Of a stretch of 64,000 bases of DNA, positions 13,820-25,608 are shown in pieces. Below the pieces are notes generated by a model that saw only the letters and a list, made by a program, of their open reading frames with translations, ran no database searches and had not been told where the DNA came from. A program made the position numbers and the translations under genes. Source of the stretch: Cotesia glomerata (taxonomy: Eukaryota; Arthropoda; Insecta; Hymenoptera; Braconidae); NCBI RefSeq assembly GCF_020080835.1, contig NC_058166.1, forward strand, positions 18,749,043 through 18,813,042. The letters are read 5' to 3'. The stretch's first letter is position 1. Each line of letters starts with the position of its first letter.

Positions 13820-14745
13820 TCGATAGATCAGATTATATAAAGCCATATTTTGATATATGGACCATATCATGCCATATATCGATATATTGGACTATATCAG
13901 CAATATATTATGGCATATAAAGCCATATCATGCCATATATCGATATATTGAGCCATATAATGTCATCTATGGATCGAGCATATAGATCGATGTATCATAC
14001 CAAATCTATCGTATATGGCCATATCAAACGATAAAATCTCAGATATGGATATATTTGACCATATCATGCCATATCAGGTAATATATAAAAAATCTAGCCA
14101 GATCAAATAATATATGGACATATAAGGTCATATATATGGCCATAAAAAATCATATATGGCCATATATGGACACATTTTGATAAATCAAACTTTATCATGC
14201 CATGTATAGAAATATCAGGCCATATATGGCCATATAAAATCATATATGGACATATAAAATCATATATGGACACATTTTGATAAATCAAACCTTATCACGC
14301 CATATATGGCCATATCAAATCATGTATGGACATATAAAGCCATATATTTGGCCATACAAAATCATATATGGCCATATATGGACACATTCTGATAAATCAA
14401 ACCTTATCATGCCATATATGGCCATATCAAATCATGTATGGACATATAAGGCCATATATATGGCCATACAAAATCATATATGGCCATATATGGACACATT
14501 TTGATAAATCAAACCTTATCATGCCATGGACAGAAATATCAGGCCATATGTGGCCATATAAAATCATATATTGACATATAAGGCCATATATATGGCCATA
14601 CAAAATCATATATGGACACATTTTGATAAATCAAACTTTATCATACCATGTATAGAAATATCAGGCCATATATGGCAATATTATGCCATATAAAGCCATA
14701 TATCACACCATACAATGCCATATTTTGCCATATATATCACCTTAT
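13820..14745. repeat. CATATATGGCC array with higher-order repeat
   Basis: Dense CATATATGGCCATAT words. Superimposed is a higher-order unit containing GACACATTTTGATAAATCAA, seen near 14169, 14269, 14381, 14493 and 14618, so unit length is about 100-125 bp. The ORFs on both strands are products of the near-palindromic words. Confidence 0.8.
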
Positions 14746-15360
14746 CAAAAATTTCTTCAACAAATAAAAAAATCGAAATTTAATACAAAAATCCATTTTT
14801 AATATCCAATTATTCCCAAATTTCCATATAAATTTTAACTACAATAAAAATACACTCAAAATACCAAAATTTACATCAAAAATCTATTTTTCCATCCACC
14901 TTATTAAAAATTTCAACCTAAATTTTCCTCAAAACGGTCCTTCAATATACTTCTTCAAAACTAACATCAATTTATCCCATTAAGTGGTTATTGATTAAGT
15001 CAATAACTACCCATTAAAAGATTACGAATAAAGTAATTAGTTAATTACATAACGGCTTATTGATTCGCTATCCACTGTTCCAGCTTCAATAATTAAATAT
15101 TTAAATGCTGAGATTATTTTTAATTGGTCAATTACCGTAATTAACATGCCTGGATTTAAAAAAAAAAAGCTTTCATTATTGTTTACCGACATTTTAGTGG
15201 TTATTGACCATACAAACACATGCATCCATTAAATTAGTTTACATCACTGATTTTATCTATTGAATAAACATATTTATTTATCAAACAAACTAAAACCTCA
15301 AACAACAAAATAGCCTTCACTAAAAAGAAAGAAACAAATAAATAAACATCGTGGATATCA
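14746..15360. other. Gene-free AT-rich 5' flank
   Basis: Low-complexity AT-rich DNA between the ATATGG array and the lipase promoter. Nothing supported. Confidence 0.3.
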
Positions 15361-15368
15361 AGTGATAC

Positions 15369-15402
15369 GATAAGACACCCGATAACTTATGACACTATAA
15401 AG
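15369..15402 (+). promoter_or_regulatory. GATA motifs and TATA box upstream of the lipase gene
   Basis: GATAAG (15369-15374), GATAAC (15381-15386) and TATAAAG (15396-15402) are spaced as in a compact insect promoter about 200 bp before the start codon. A start site near 15430 is inferred. GATA sites are typical of insect gut and fat-body genes. Confidence 0.45.
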
Positions 15403-15607
15403 ATTAATAAAACGGAGTGATTCACTAGTTGGAGCATGTTCGAGCACAATAAGCAGTTACATCAAGTGAAGAAAGGAAGGAGTTACATTACGTGACTTAA
15501 CCGTTCATTCTCATTCCGGTTCAGTCATTGCTGCCGCTAGCGTAACAGTTGCACTATTTCTTCAATGATAACACAATAAAAAAAAAAAAAAAAAAAAAAA
15601 AAAAACA

Positions 15608-16636
15608 ATGAAAGTGAAGATATTCTCGGTGTTTTTATTTTTGATATTGATCAGTGATGTTTTATCAAGAAACATTCTTCCGGAAAGTGAAAACATGCGC
15701 GAAAAGCGCGACTTGTTTACGATGTTCTGCGCGAACGACCCCGCGGAGAGGAATATCGACCAGGGTATAAACTTTCACTTGTTTACAACAGACTGGAACT
15801 CCTCGGAGTTGATCCTGATGAATGACACCCAGAACAATTTAAAGGACACCAAATTTAATCCAAAAAACCCGACAAAAATAATTGTCCATGGTTACAACGC
15901 GGACATGAATTTGTTCGCGTTGGTGGACATGAGGCACAACTACCTGAACAAAAGCCAAGTTCAGGATGACAATCAGGAGCAGGAATTTTACTACAATGTC
16001 ATAGCTGTTGATTGGGAGAGACTAGCAGCAGGTTGCTACCCTGTGGTAGTAGAACACGCAAAAAAAGTTGGTGACAGATTGGCGGAACTGATCCACGAAT
16101 TAGTCCTGGCTGGAGCGGAAGACATCCACGCGATTGGATTCAGTTTAGGAGCCCATGTTCCAGCATTCGCGGCGAATTCTTTAAGGACCTGGAACTATAA
16201 GCTGCCTAGGATAACTGGCCTGGACCCGGCGATGCCGCTGTTCATGACTGTGGGGCTGGACGGCAAGTTGGACGCTGGAGATGCTAAATTTGTGGATGTT
16301 TATCACACTGATGCGATGATCCAGGGAAAGCTGGAGCCTTGCGGACATGTAGATTTTTACATGAACGGAGGGATGAACCAGCCGGGCTGCAATCACGCCA
16401 AGAGTTATCATAATTGCAACCATCTGAGGGCGGCGGAGTACTTTGCGGAGAGTGTTACTTCTAAGGTCGGGTTATGGGGGTGGAAGTGCTCGAGTTTCGC
16501 GAGTTACTTCTTTGGATACTGCACGCCTGTCTTTCCGCTGACGAAGGCGGGGGAGGAAGTCGATCAGGGAGTAAGAGGGCTGTTTGTTGTGAGGACTAAT
16601 GCCGAGAGTCCGTATGCTATGTTTGATATTATGTAA
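15608..16636 (+). CDS. Secreted lipase of the pancreatic lipase/phospholipase A1 family
   Basis: Intronless, 342 aa, start in CAATG context after a 28-A run (15578-15605). Residues 1-20 form a signal peptide and EKR at 32-34 may be a propeptide cleavage site. The alpha/beta-hydrolase fold shows the oxyanion motif HGY (94-96) and the nucleophile elbow GFSLGAH (Ser179). The acid is in GLDPAMP (Asp206) and the histidine in CNHLRA (His272), so the triad is complete. Cysteines at 245/261 and 294/305 could form the family's disulfides. Insect members of this length hydrolyse phospholipid or neutral lipid outside the cell, in gut or in hymenopteran venom; substrate cannot be decided here. GC is much higher than the flanks. 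It stands alone, with a GATA/TATA promoter upstream and AATAAA downstream. Confidence 0.9.
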   Translation: MKVKIFSVFLFLILISDVLSRNILPESENMREKRDLFTMFCANDPAERNIDQGINFHLFTTDWNSSELILMNDTQNNLKDTKFNPKNPTKIIVHGYNADMNLFALVDMRHNYLNKSQVQDDNQEQEFYYNVIAVDWERLAAGCYPVVVEHAKKVGDRLAELIHELVLAGAEDIHAIGFSLGAHVPAFAANSLRTWNYKLPRITGLDPAMPLFMTVGLDGKLDAGDAKFVDVYHTDAMIQGKLEPCGHVDFYMNGGMNQPGCNHAKSYHNCNHLRAAEYFAESVTSKVGLWGWKCSSFASYFFGYCTPVFPLTKAGEEVDQGVRGLFVVRTNAESPYAMFDIM

Positions 16637-16665
16637 AGTTAGTTGGAGGTGTGATAGTTTTAGTA

Positions 16666-16671
16666 AATAAA
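16666..16671 (+). terminator. Poly(A) signal of the lipase gene
   Basis: AATAAA lies 30 nt after the stop codon, the usual position for a short insect 3' UTR. Confidence 0.6.
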
Positions 16672-16759
16672 AATTTTTAAGTGATTATGTGTTGAATTTT
16701 TTTTTAGTTGTTTAAGGTGTCACTTTTTTTTTTTTAGAAGGGGATAATTTTCGGAAAAA

Positions 16760-17610
16760 AAATCGGATTTGGTCATATGTGACCAGTTTTAGTTATTTGT
16801 GATCATTTCTGATCATATATGAACAGATCTGACCAATTATATGGTCATATATGACTAGATATGATCATTTTTGACCATTTGTAAACATATCTGATCATTT
16901 GTGACCATAGAAGTGACCAGATAAAATAATATGTCATCATAGATGACATCATTAGAAACGATATGTGATTATATCTGACTATTTATGACCGTGATTCATT
17001 AAATATGATTATTTAGGATCACATATGACCATTTTTGACCATATGCTTGACTATATGTAACAAAATGTGATCATATATGATCATATGTGACAATATGTTA
17101 TTATATATGACCATATTTGATCAGATAAGATCATTTGATGACCAGATATGATCATTTTGTGATTATTGTGATCATTTCGTGATCATATCTGATTATTTGT
17201 GACTATATGTAACCATAGAAGTGACCAGATATAATAATATGTCATCATAGATGACATCATTAGAAACGATATGTGATCATATCTGACTGTTTATGACCAT
17301 GATTCATTAAATATGATTATTTATGATCATATATGACCATTTTTGACCATTTTTGACCATATGCGTGATTATATGTGACAAAATGTGATCATATGTGACA
17401 AAATGTTATTATATATGACCATATTTGATCAGATATGATCATTTGATGACCAGATATGATAATTTTGTGATCATTATGATCATTTTATGATCATATCTGA
17501 TCAGATATGATCGAACAGATCTGATCATAAATTAAATTATTTGTTTTTGGCAATATTTGATCATATATAATCAGATCTGATCATGTCAAAATGTCATGTC
17601 TGATCATAGA
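16760..17610. repeat. TGATCATAT/TGACCATAT array
   Basis: About 850 bp of words such as TGATCATATATGATCATATG and TGACCATTTTTGACC. An internal duplication is visible: about 16905-17150 matches 17215-17460. Words are nearly palindromic, like the ATATGG arrays, but use a different core. Confidence 0.75.
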
Positions 17611-19103
17611 TAATTTTTCTCGTTGACGTTTTAAGACATGCTGAAAAAATAATAAATATTAATTTATCTAGAGTAGGCAAAATATTATCAGTTGGTTGGA
17701 AGGTGGTTAGAATTTCTTAAAAATGATATTTACGTGAAAGCTCTTAACCGTGAGGTAGATACGAGCATAAAAGCTTTGATAAGGCATAAAAAGGAATAAG
17801 CTTCTATGAAAGCCAAGCAAATGCATATCTTTCTGTCTAATACTATTTATACGGACTTTATGCCTTAATCCGTCAAAAATATTTTATCTCGGATCTCATA
17901 TCTGAGATATATACAGTATAAGTCTTTATTTTTATAAATATTTCCTCGGATTATCGCTTTAAACTTTCCGGCTTTATCCGGCTCAAGTGAATCGACTGTC
18001 GTACGACCTCTTTCATTTTATTAAGAAAGAAATTCCTGAGTATGATATAAATCATAAAAGAACAAGGTAACATCAAAAGCCACCGTGGTACTCCTCCTCC
18101 TCGGATGAAGCCCATTTTTGGGACTAGACATGCCACGCTCTTTCTTATCATTCCGACTTTCAACGCCCATCCAGTCTCGTTATTCCTCTATCTTTTGTGT
18201 ATTTATACTTATAAACCCGACTTTTAGTACAAATATTAAGATATCGCAAGCTTCTTTTGTCTTGAATTAAACTCTTTGTTTTAGCTATTTTATTTTTATT
18301 TTATTTTATGCAACTGATAAACAACCGCTAATTTTTCTTTTTTACTTTCGCTATTTTAACGCAAAATTCAGTCATATTAATTCAAATTAATTAAATTTGT
18401 ACACCCAGAAAAACTTATTTAAAAATTTTTTTATAATATTAATTCAGTTCTATAAAATAAAAATTCTGGATTTAATTTAATATTAAAAATTATGGAGAAA
18501 TTTTTTATGTAAGAAATTCAATTTTAGTTATTTAATTTATTAATTAATTATATAAATGGTAGTGATCCACAGATTCGGTAGAATCTGGCGCCAAGTTCCG
18601 TTCAAATCTGCTGTAAACGGAGCGCCAGACTACCGACTGTGTTTACTGTAAGCAGAACGGTATTTTGAGGTTGCAAAATTTTATTTAATTCTACGGTACT
18701 TTTGTTTCCTAAATTGTATATTATAACAGTAATTCATACTTTATTTGACTGTTATTAATTAATTATATTCACTTATAATAATTAATCTACTTGAAATTAT
18801 TAAATTTAATCAGCACAAACTATAGCATCGCAAAAATTTCGATCCTGACTTTTTTTCGATGGGCAAAGTGATCTGCCACAGACTAAATAATTCGAGAATG
18901 CATAGTAATCCTTCATTAGATGGGAAACTACAGTTAAAAAAGATATTTCACAGCTTGCATCTACACCCGCCAGGGTGCGCTAGAATTATTTTTACATAAA
19001 CTGTAGTTTCAAGGGGATTGTTTGCTATAAAAAATGCAACCAACGCGAGACTTAAGTAGGTACCAATTGTAAATTTTTATTATAATTACAAAAAATACTA
19101 AAA
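17611..19103. other. Gene-free stretch
   Basis: AT-rich. Around 18572-18632 an imperfect inverted repeat with GTAGAATCTGGCGCC and its near complement GGCGCCAGACTAC is visible in altered form. No coding exon supported. Confidence 0.3.
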
Positions 19104-19628
19104 TCCGAAGAAAAACAGTTTCACTGTAAAAAAATCGCGCCAAATCCACGTTCATAAGACTATTAAGAAAAAAAAATTTGTTTTTTTCTTTACAAAAATA
19201 TATAAAATAAAAAAATTAAAAAATCCATGTAACCGATATGATTACTTATGATTTTCGGAAATTAAAAAAAATTTTGTTATAAATTTAAAAATTAAGAAAA
19301 AAATTTTGGAACGTACTTGGTGTGCGTCATTGTGTATTTCAATTTTTTTAAAGTCCTAGTAAATAGATTTTACGAATTTCATTAAAAGTAAAATATTTTG
19401 CAACCGCGCACACTAAATACGTTCCAAATTTTTTTTTTAATTTTTAAATTTGTAACAAAATTTTTTTTAATTTCCGAAAATCATAAACAATCATATCGGT
19501 TACTTGGATTTTTTAATTTTTTAATTTTATATATTTTTGTAAAGAAAAAAACAAATTTTTTTTTCTTAATAGTCTTATGAACGTGGATTTGGCGCGATTT
19601 TTTTACAGTATAACTGTTTTTGTTCGGA
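19104..19628. repeat. Long inverted-repeat (foldback) element
   Basis: The left arm starts TCCGAAGAAAAACAGTT and the right arm ends AACTGTTTTTGTTCGGA. Arms of roughly 220 bp pair almost throughout (for example AAATCCACGTTCATAAGAC with its complement near 19570), around a spacer of about 75 bp. No coding capacity. It abuts the DM9-like pseudogene. Confidence 0.8.
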
Positions 19629-19658
19629 TATATTGTACCTAACAGTCATCATGCACTA

Positions 19659-20381
19659 CACGGAAAAAAATTTCTGGGAAAATTTACGATACAACTATTG
19701 TAAAGCTGGACTATACTTTCATTACTATTAATTTTCAAATATTTTAGAAGAAAATTTACTATTTATGCATGAAATTTTACAATTTACGATTAGAAAAAAT
19801 ACGATATTACTATTGTAAAAAGTAAGAATTAAAATTTCCAGTGCTGCCTCTGTATCTTTCCAATAGAACTATAACAAATTTTACAATAGTTGAATTGGAA
19901 TGTTTGTCAATTAGTGTGAGCGATGACCGTGCACAGCGCTAGACTCCGAGTTTATGTAAATGTTGAAGGACACGAATATTAGTTTACCTCAGATAGCATA
20001 GAGGGAGAGTCTCTGGCTGCCAACAAAGAGTTCTGGGTTCGATTCCCGGATAGGACGAAAATTCCGATTTCTTTTTTCGGTTACTGTATTGGTACCAATT
20101 AGTCCAACCTCCTATCTCTCTCCCTCCCTAAAATTTCTTTTAAAAAAACCGACTGTCAATTTTTACAATAGTTGAATTGTAAAGTTTACAAACACATATT
20201 GTATAATTTGCTCTATATTATTCGACTTTTTAAGTTTCTTGCTAGCCTTGCTTGTTGGATAAAATTTACAATAGTAGATCGTAAAAATTACTTAATGAGA
20301 AGTACAGTCCACCGTTACTATTTAATTTAATAAAAATTACGATAGTGAAATAGTAAAAATTCCTTCAATTTTTTTTCCGTG
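19659..20381. mobile_element. CACGG MITE with TA target duplication, carrying a tRNA-like promoter
   Basis: 723 bp with terminal inverted repeats CACGGAAAAAAATT / AATTTTTTTTCCGTG, flanked by TA on both sides (Tc1/mariner-type target). No transposase. It contains an A-box-like and B-box sequence (19994-20046). A second copy, interrupted by other elements, is at 25298-27568. Confidence 0.85.
19994..20046 (+). promoter_or_regulatory. tRNA-like Pol III promoter inside a MITE
   Basis: An A-box-like sequence (TAGCATAGAGG, from 19994) is followed by an exact B box (GGTTCGATTCC, 20036-20046) within a T-arm stem CTGGG/CCCGG. Acceptor and anticodon stems are poor, so this is a tRNA-derived module and not a tRNA gene. 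The same module is at 27182-27234. Confidence 0.6.
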
Positions 20382-20795
20382 TAAGATATTGAATGCATAA
20401 GAGCCCATTATTAAATCATTGTGACCGTATGCAAACAAATTAGATAATTCGGTGGAAAGGTTGCTCCAACATATTTGATGTATCCGATCTGAATCTGACA
20501 AATCAAAGGTGATTCATGACTTGTCATTCCAGCATGCATAACCTTGCTTAGATTGGCGGTTCTACTGTTTCTCCATACCAAATTTGAATTGTCCTGTAAA
20601 GGCTCAAAAATAGAAGGGAAATCAGTCAGTCCAATTATTATTAAATAAAATAAAAAAATCTTGGTAAGCACAGTGTAATTAATGTCGATTAATTCAGAAT
20701 GAATATTATTGCACAGAAAAAAAAATTTACTTTTTTTTTTCAGTGTTAAAAATTAAAAGCTTTTTTTCAGTGTGTGTAACTACTAATTACTTACG

Positions 20796-22008
20796 TGAAT
20801 TCCTAAAAATCTATTTAACTTGTACATTTTTTGCTAAATATTCAAAATTTTTTTAAGCGAATAAATGTTAAATATTAAACATAAAATTTTTTAATAAAAA
20901 ATTTTTTTAATGTTTTTAAAATTTTTCATTTTACAACTCAGTCCGGAAAATGTTAAAAATTATTGCTATAACTTTTAAAAGATAAATCGTTGCCCTACTC
21001 TCCCCATTATAATACACTTCGCTAATTTTAATTATTAATTTATAATTAAAATTCCTTTCAGTGGAAGAAAAACAGCTAAAAAACGCACTTGATTTCCTAA
21101 TAAAATTCCGTTGTAAAAAGCTTGAGACGTGAAAGGGCTGGGGGAGGGGTTGATATGACCTACATTGTAAAGTTTTTATTAAACGGGAGTTTAATTAAAG
21201 GTTCACCTGTCTCCATTACTAACAAGCAGACTGCAGCGCCTGTTTAATTATAATAAAATAAATAAAATAAAAGCAAAAATAGCAATAAGTGGAACATGAT
21301 GGAAATCGCTTTTATTACGCTCCCAACATCTGGGTCCATAAATATATAAGTATATAAATGTACCATCCTTGTGTCAACAAAGTGACACACACACACGCAC
21401 ACACATACACATACAACCTGACATTTGCAAGTATTATTGTAACTAAAACAGTATTCGCACATTCATAGCCGTGTACATATAAGTGTAATTGCAGTCATTA
21501 AATTCACGAAGAGCACCAACAGGGTACCATACAGTATAAAGGGCAAAGCAGGCTCGTGCGGAATCATTGGGAGCACACACGCCAACTGTGTCAGGTGGAA
21601 TAATATTCAAGCTTCGTTTGACTTTATAATTTTCAGTTTAACTTGTGACAGTTGTTGGTTTTAAATTTTACATTTGTACCGCCGCAGATTTTATAAGTAT
21701 CAAATTAACTGAATTTTTTTAATTAACATTATTATTGTTTTTTACATTTTTTCAGAGAGCTTGTTAATAAAACGGCGGCTCGTTTGGATGTTCAACCCAC
21801 CCTTAGACTCGGGCTTATAGAGTTACCTTTTTGCGCTTTAGTAAACAGTGTTTGATAATTATTCGTGATATTAATTAACTTCTATTTAATTAAAAATTAT
21901 GTTTCTTTGCAGCAAATATTAATATTGTTCGGATGTATTAGTATTAATTAATGTTTTAAGTGCTGTTTACTCTGAAAAATTTTGATTAATAATTATTACT
22001 AGTAATCG
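20796..22008. other. Gene-free stretch with a CA repeat
   Basis: Contains a degenerate 122-bp unit (about 20930-21010) and an interrupted (CA)n run (about 21384-21416). A moderate-GC segment at 21490-21600 has no ORF support. Confidence 0.3.
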
Positions 22009-23342
22009 TGCAGTCACTATGTAACTGCCGTGACTTGTAAACTATAAAAAATTAAAATTTTGCTTGATTAAATAATGACTTTTGTTAAATTACACTGTAA
22101 TTTCTTAACTATTGACATTTTCAAAGATATAAGCTGATCCCGATGTTACATTCATCAGGGGCTTTCATTTGAGTACCCACATGCATTTTTGATATATTTT
22201 TCATATATACATATATCTAATATACATAAATATATCAAATATATGAAAAAATGATGTGGGTACTTAAATGAAAGGTCTTGATGAGTGTAACATCGGGATG
22301 AGCTTATACCTTTAAAAATGTCAAAATTTCACAAGATATTTGTTAAATTGCACTGTACTTTTTTAACTATTGATATTTTCAAAGATATAAGCTGATCCCG
22401 ATGTTACATTCATCAGGGGCTTTCATTTGAGTACCCACATGCATTTTTGATATATTTTTCATATATACATATATCTAGTATACATAAATATATCAAATAT
22501 ATGAAAAAATGATGTGGGTACTTAAATGAAAGGTCTTGATGAGTGTAACATCGGGATGAGCTCATACCTTTAAAAATGTCAATATTTCACAAGATATTTG
22601 TTAAATTGCACTGTACTTTTTTAACTATTGACATTTTCAAAGATATAAGCTGATCCCGATGTTACATTCATCAGGGGCTTTCATTTGAGTACCCACATGC
22701 ATTTTTGATATATTGTTCATATATACATATATCTAATATACATAAATATATCAAATATATGAAAAAATGATGTGGGTACTTAAATGAAAGGTCTTGATGA
22801 GTGTAACATCGGGATGAGCTCATTCCTTTAAAAATGTCAATATTTCACAAGATATTTGTTAAATTGCACTGTACTTTTTTAACTAGTGACATTTTCAAAG
22901 ATATAAGCTCATCCCGACGTTACATTCATCAGGGGCTTTCATTTGAGTACCCACATGCATTTTTGATATATTGTTCATATATACATATATATAATACATG
23001 TAAATATATGAAATATATGAAAAAATTGATGTGGGTACTTAAATGAAAGGTCTTGATGAGTGTAACATCGTGATGAGCTGATATCTTTAAAAATGTCAAT
23101 AGTTCACGAGATACAAGGTCATTTCTTAATTATGTATCTAGAGATAGAGCATTTTTGAATGCAACCTAAATAATTTTCATCATAAATTGACTACTGGTGA
23201 GAATGATATGAAACCTTGAAAAGGCACAAATTCAAGTTAAGAATTTTTCAACGATACCAAATTTAATTATAAAAATCTATTTTATCATATAAATACACTG
23301 GCCACTTTTGCTTATTCTCTTAATAATATAGATTATTATTAG
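22009..23342. repeat. Palindromic satellite element, four 258-bp units
   Basis: Starts with an imperfect palindrome (GCAGTCACTATGTAACTGC). Four tandem units begin at 22082, 22340, 22598 and 22856, exactly 258 bp apart. Each unit is itself a long hairpin: GAGTACCCACATGCA ... ATGTGGGTACT and GATGTTACA ... TGTAACATC pair across a TATA-rich loop. A unique tail follows, ending AATAATATAGATT. The same head, units and tail recur at 28695 and 55274. Confidence 0.85.
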
Positions 23343-25297
23343 TCGAAAGGTAAATTTTCAAATTAATTAGTAAATCATTATTCAGTAATTATAAAAATGG
23401 TTATAACTCCTAAAATATTGATTTTATTAAAAAAATTATAGATAAAAATTGTAGCTTATTAAATTTCCTACAAAAAATATTTTTAGACTATGGGACTATC
23501 TTCAATATTTTATAAGATATAGTAACTTAATTAATGCTCATGACTTCTAGAATAATAATTAAAATTTTTCCTCAGAATTTTCCTAATCAAAAATGAATAG
23601 CCAGTGATCAAAGTAAAAAAAAAAAAGTATTCGGAAAAGAATAAGTAATAACAGCTCCCAATAGCTGGAATTTATGCTGGGGGTTTGTTCAGCTCTTCTA
23701 TTTAACTTTATTACACTTTATTTAATTCGGACGCCAGTCACGTAGCCCATTAATAAACCCGCAACGCGGAGCCATTTATAAGGCAACTTCATAAAGTCGC
23801 GAGTCGGTCTTATCACAAAAATATTTTACGTTTCCATAGCCATCTCACTATTTTTTTATTATTTCTAGTACCATTTTTGCTACAACTTACTTAACCGTCT
23901 TCTTGTACCCAAAGTGCCCAGCAATCTCTCTCTCTCACTTTTCTCTTATTTTTCTTCCGGTACGTCCATTGGCCCAGTTACAATTTCATATTTATTTGCA
24001 AGACGTGCAAGGCTTCGATAACTTTTCCAATTGCGCTTGTTTCTACGATACTTATCTGCCCTTATTTATCATCCGAAAATATTATTGAAACCTCATATCT
24101 ATTTTATTTATTTTATTTAACTAATTTTTCATATAACCTGCATTGAAAATGTGAGTTTCAATGCCTGTTGAGCCAACCGAAACTAGACAATTTCAGACCA
24201 ATGTGACTGTGCCGGGCAGGTATCAATTATTTCTTCCCGGCGGACAGAAAATGACGATTTTCTGTCCGCGAGGTCAAGTTGCAGCTTTATTTTCAATCCT
24301 ATCAATTGTTTGTTTATTTTATACCTTTATAGTTGTCATTCTAACCATTAACTGTACTGACATATTATAATTCTGTTATTAAGCATAAATAAGAATGATA
24401 AAAGAAAACTTGTCAATTTACAAATAATGTTTGGTAAAAAATAAACTATTACTTTCTATTTTATTATAAGTTTCATAATAAAATGGTATTTTTGCTGTTC
24501 GTCTGAAACTATCTAGTTCTGGTTGGCTCCAGACATTGAAACTAGCATTTTTAATGCAACTTATATGAAAAATATAATGTGTGACGCGGGATGAAACACT
24601 ATTTCAGACCGAGTGATGCCAGCCCTCGCTTCGCTCGGGCAGGCAACTTCACTCTGGACTGAAATCGTTTTGTTTCATCCCTAGTCACACAATATACTAT
24701 TTATCAACAAAAGTCTGGAGAAAATTTCATTTACACCTCTCTGATGAATATATTCATATATCTATGGAATGTGATGAGTTGTCATGAAAACGGAAACGCC
24801 AAAAGGGACAGGGCATCAAATATCCTGTCAAAAGTTAACTAAGGTATGCGCCAGTGCTGCTGAGGGTGTCTTTGATAAATATTATGTATAGTATATCACA
24901 ATGCGTACTTGTCTTTTGATGAATTGTCGCTTCCCACATATTCTAATTTAATTAATTCAACCTTTCTTGTTTGTTCAGTTATACATATATGGAGTAAATA
25001 TTAACTCACATTTAATATTAGAGAATAAATTTTTAGTTTATTTAACTGTGAAAAAAAAAAAAAAAATTAAATGGTAAACTATTTAATTCAATAGAGTTGA
25101 ATTTATTATATTTATTCTATAAATAGTTGTGGTTCGGATGCCACTTCATAGATGGCGCGTCCCTCTCACAAGTGTTCGGGCTTACTCCAGTTATAATATA
25201 AGGAAATGCCTATCCTTGTATACGACAAAATTAATTTAGGTTTTTTGTGCTGAAAGTTTTAGTAACACAATATATAATATAATAAAATTAAAGTCTA
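23343..25297. other. Gene-free stretch with one GC hairpin element
   Basis: AT-rich, no exon supported. A hairpin GGACAGAAAAT/ATTTTCTGTCC lies at about 24241-24268, and a larger hairpin element at 24571-24700 is listed separately. Confidence 0.3.
24571..24700. mobile_element. GC-rich hairpin mini-element with TATACTAT-type end
   Basis: Ends read AATATAATGTGTGAC and GTCACACAATATACTAT. Inside, GCGGGATGAAA pairs with TTTCATCCCT and the centre is CTCGCTTCGCTCGGG. About 130 bp and foldback-shaped. Related in plan to 31480-31612 and 42127-42262. Confidence 0.65.
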
Positions 25298-25336
25298 CAC
25301 GGAAAAAAATTTCTGGAAAAATTTACGATACAACTA

Positions 25337-25608
25337 CACTGATAGAAGGATTTGTTTATAGTTAAAAATATTTGTTAATATTTAACAAATCATTTATTAG
25401 AGACCACTTTTTAGTCCTTAACAAATATTTCTTAGTATTTAAAAAGATTTATTAATATTTAATAAATGAATATCTGATTTATTAAATACAAACAAATCAT
25501 TTTAAATACTAAGAAATATTTGTTTGATACTAAAAAATGGTCTCTAATAAATGATTTGTTAACTATTAACAAATATTTTTTTAATACAAATAAATCCTTC
25601 TATCAGTG
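25337..25608. mobile_element. CACTGATAG MITE with TA target duplication
   Basis: 272 bp. Inverted ends are CACTGATAGAAGGATTTGTT and its complement; TA flanks on both sides. The interior consists of AACAAATATTTNTTA words repeated with variation. Related ends occur at 33041-33243, 38356-38608 and 44498-44694. Confidence 0.85.

Larger units (their letters stand above)
19636..20795 (-). pseudogene. EB/DM9-like paralogue, last exon split by a MITE
   Basis: Minus strand: the exon begins at about 20598 (LQDNSNLVWRNSRTANLSKV ...), shifts frame near 20435, continues as YAYGHNDLIMGSYAFNIL, is interrupted by the MITE at 19659-20381, and resumes VHDDC stop at 19640-19658. The upstream intron up to a GTAAGTAAT donor (about 20795) also matches the intact gene at 5794-7280. 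The earlier exons are missing. Removing the MITE and one TA restores the exon order but not the frame. Confidence 0.7.

Noticed and set aside
14103..14621. ORFs rich in YMILYGHI words on both strands
   Set aside because: Pure products of the CATATATGGCC array; no independent coding signal.
15608..16636. Lipase as a processed retrocopy
   Set aside because: It is intronless, but the A-run is upstream, there is a normal TATA/GATA promoter and an AATAAA downstream, and the ORF is intact with a full catalytic triad.
22009..23342. CRISPR-like array
   Set aside because: Units are 258 bp with no short repeat/unique spacer alternation, and the host is clearly an insect-type eukaryote.
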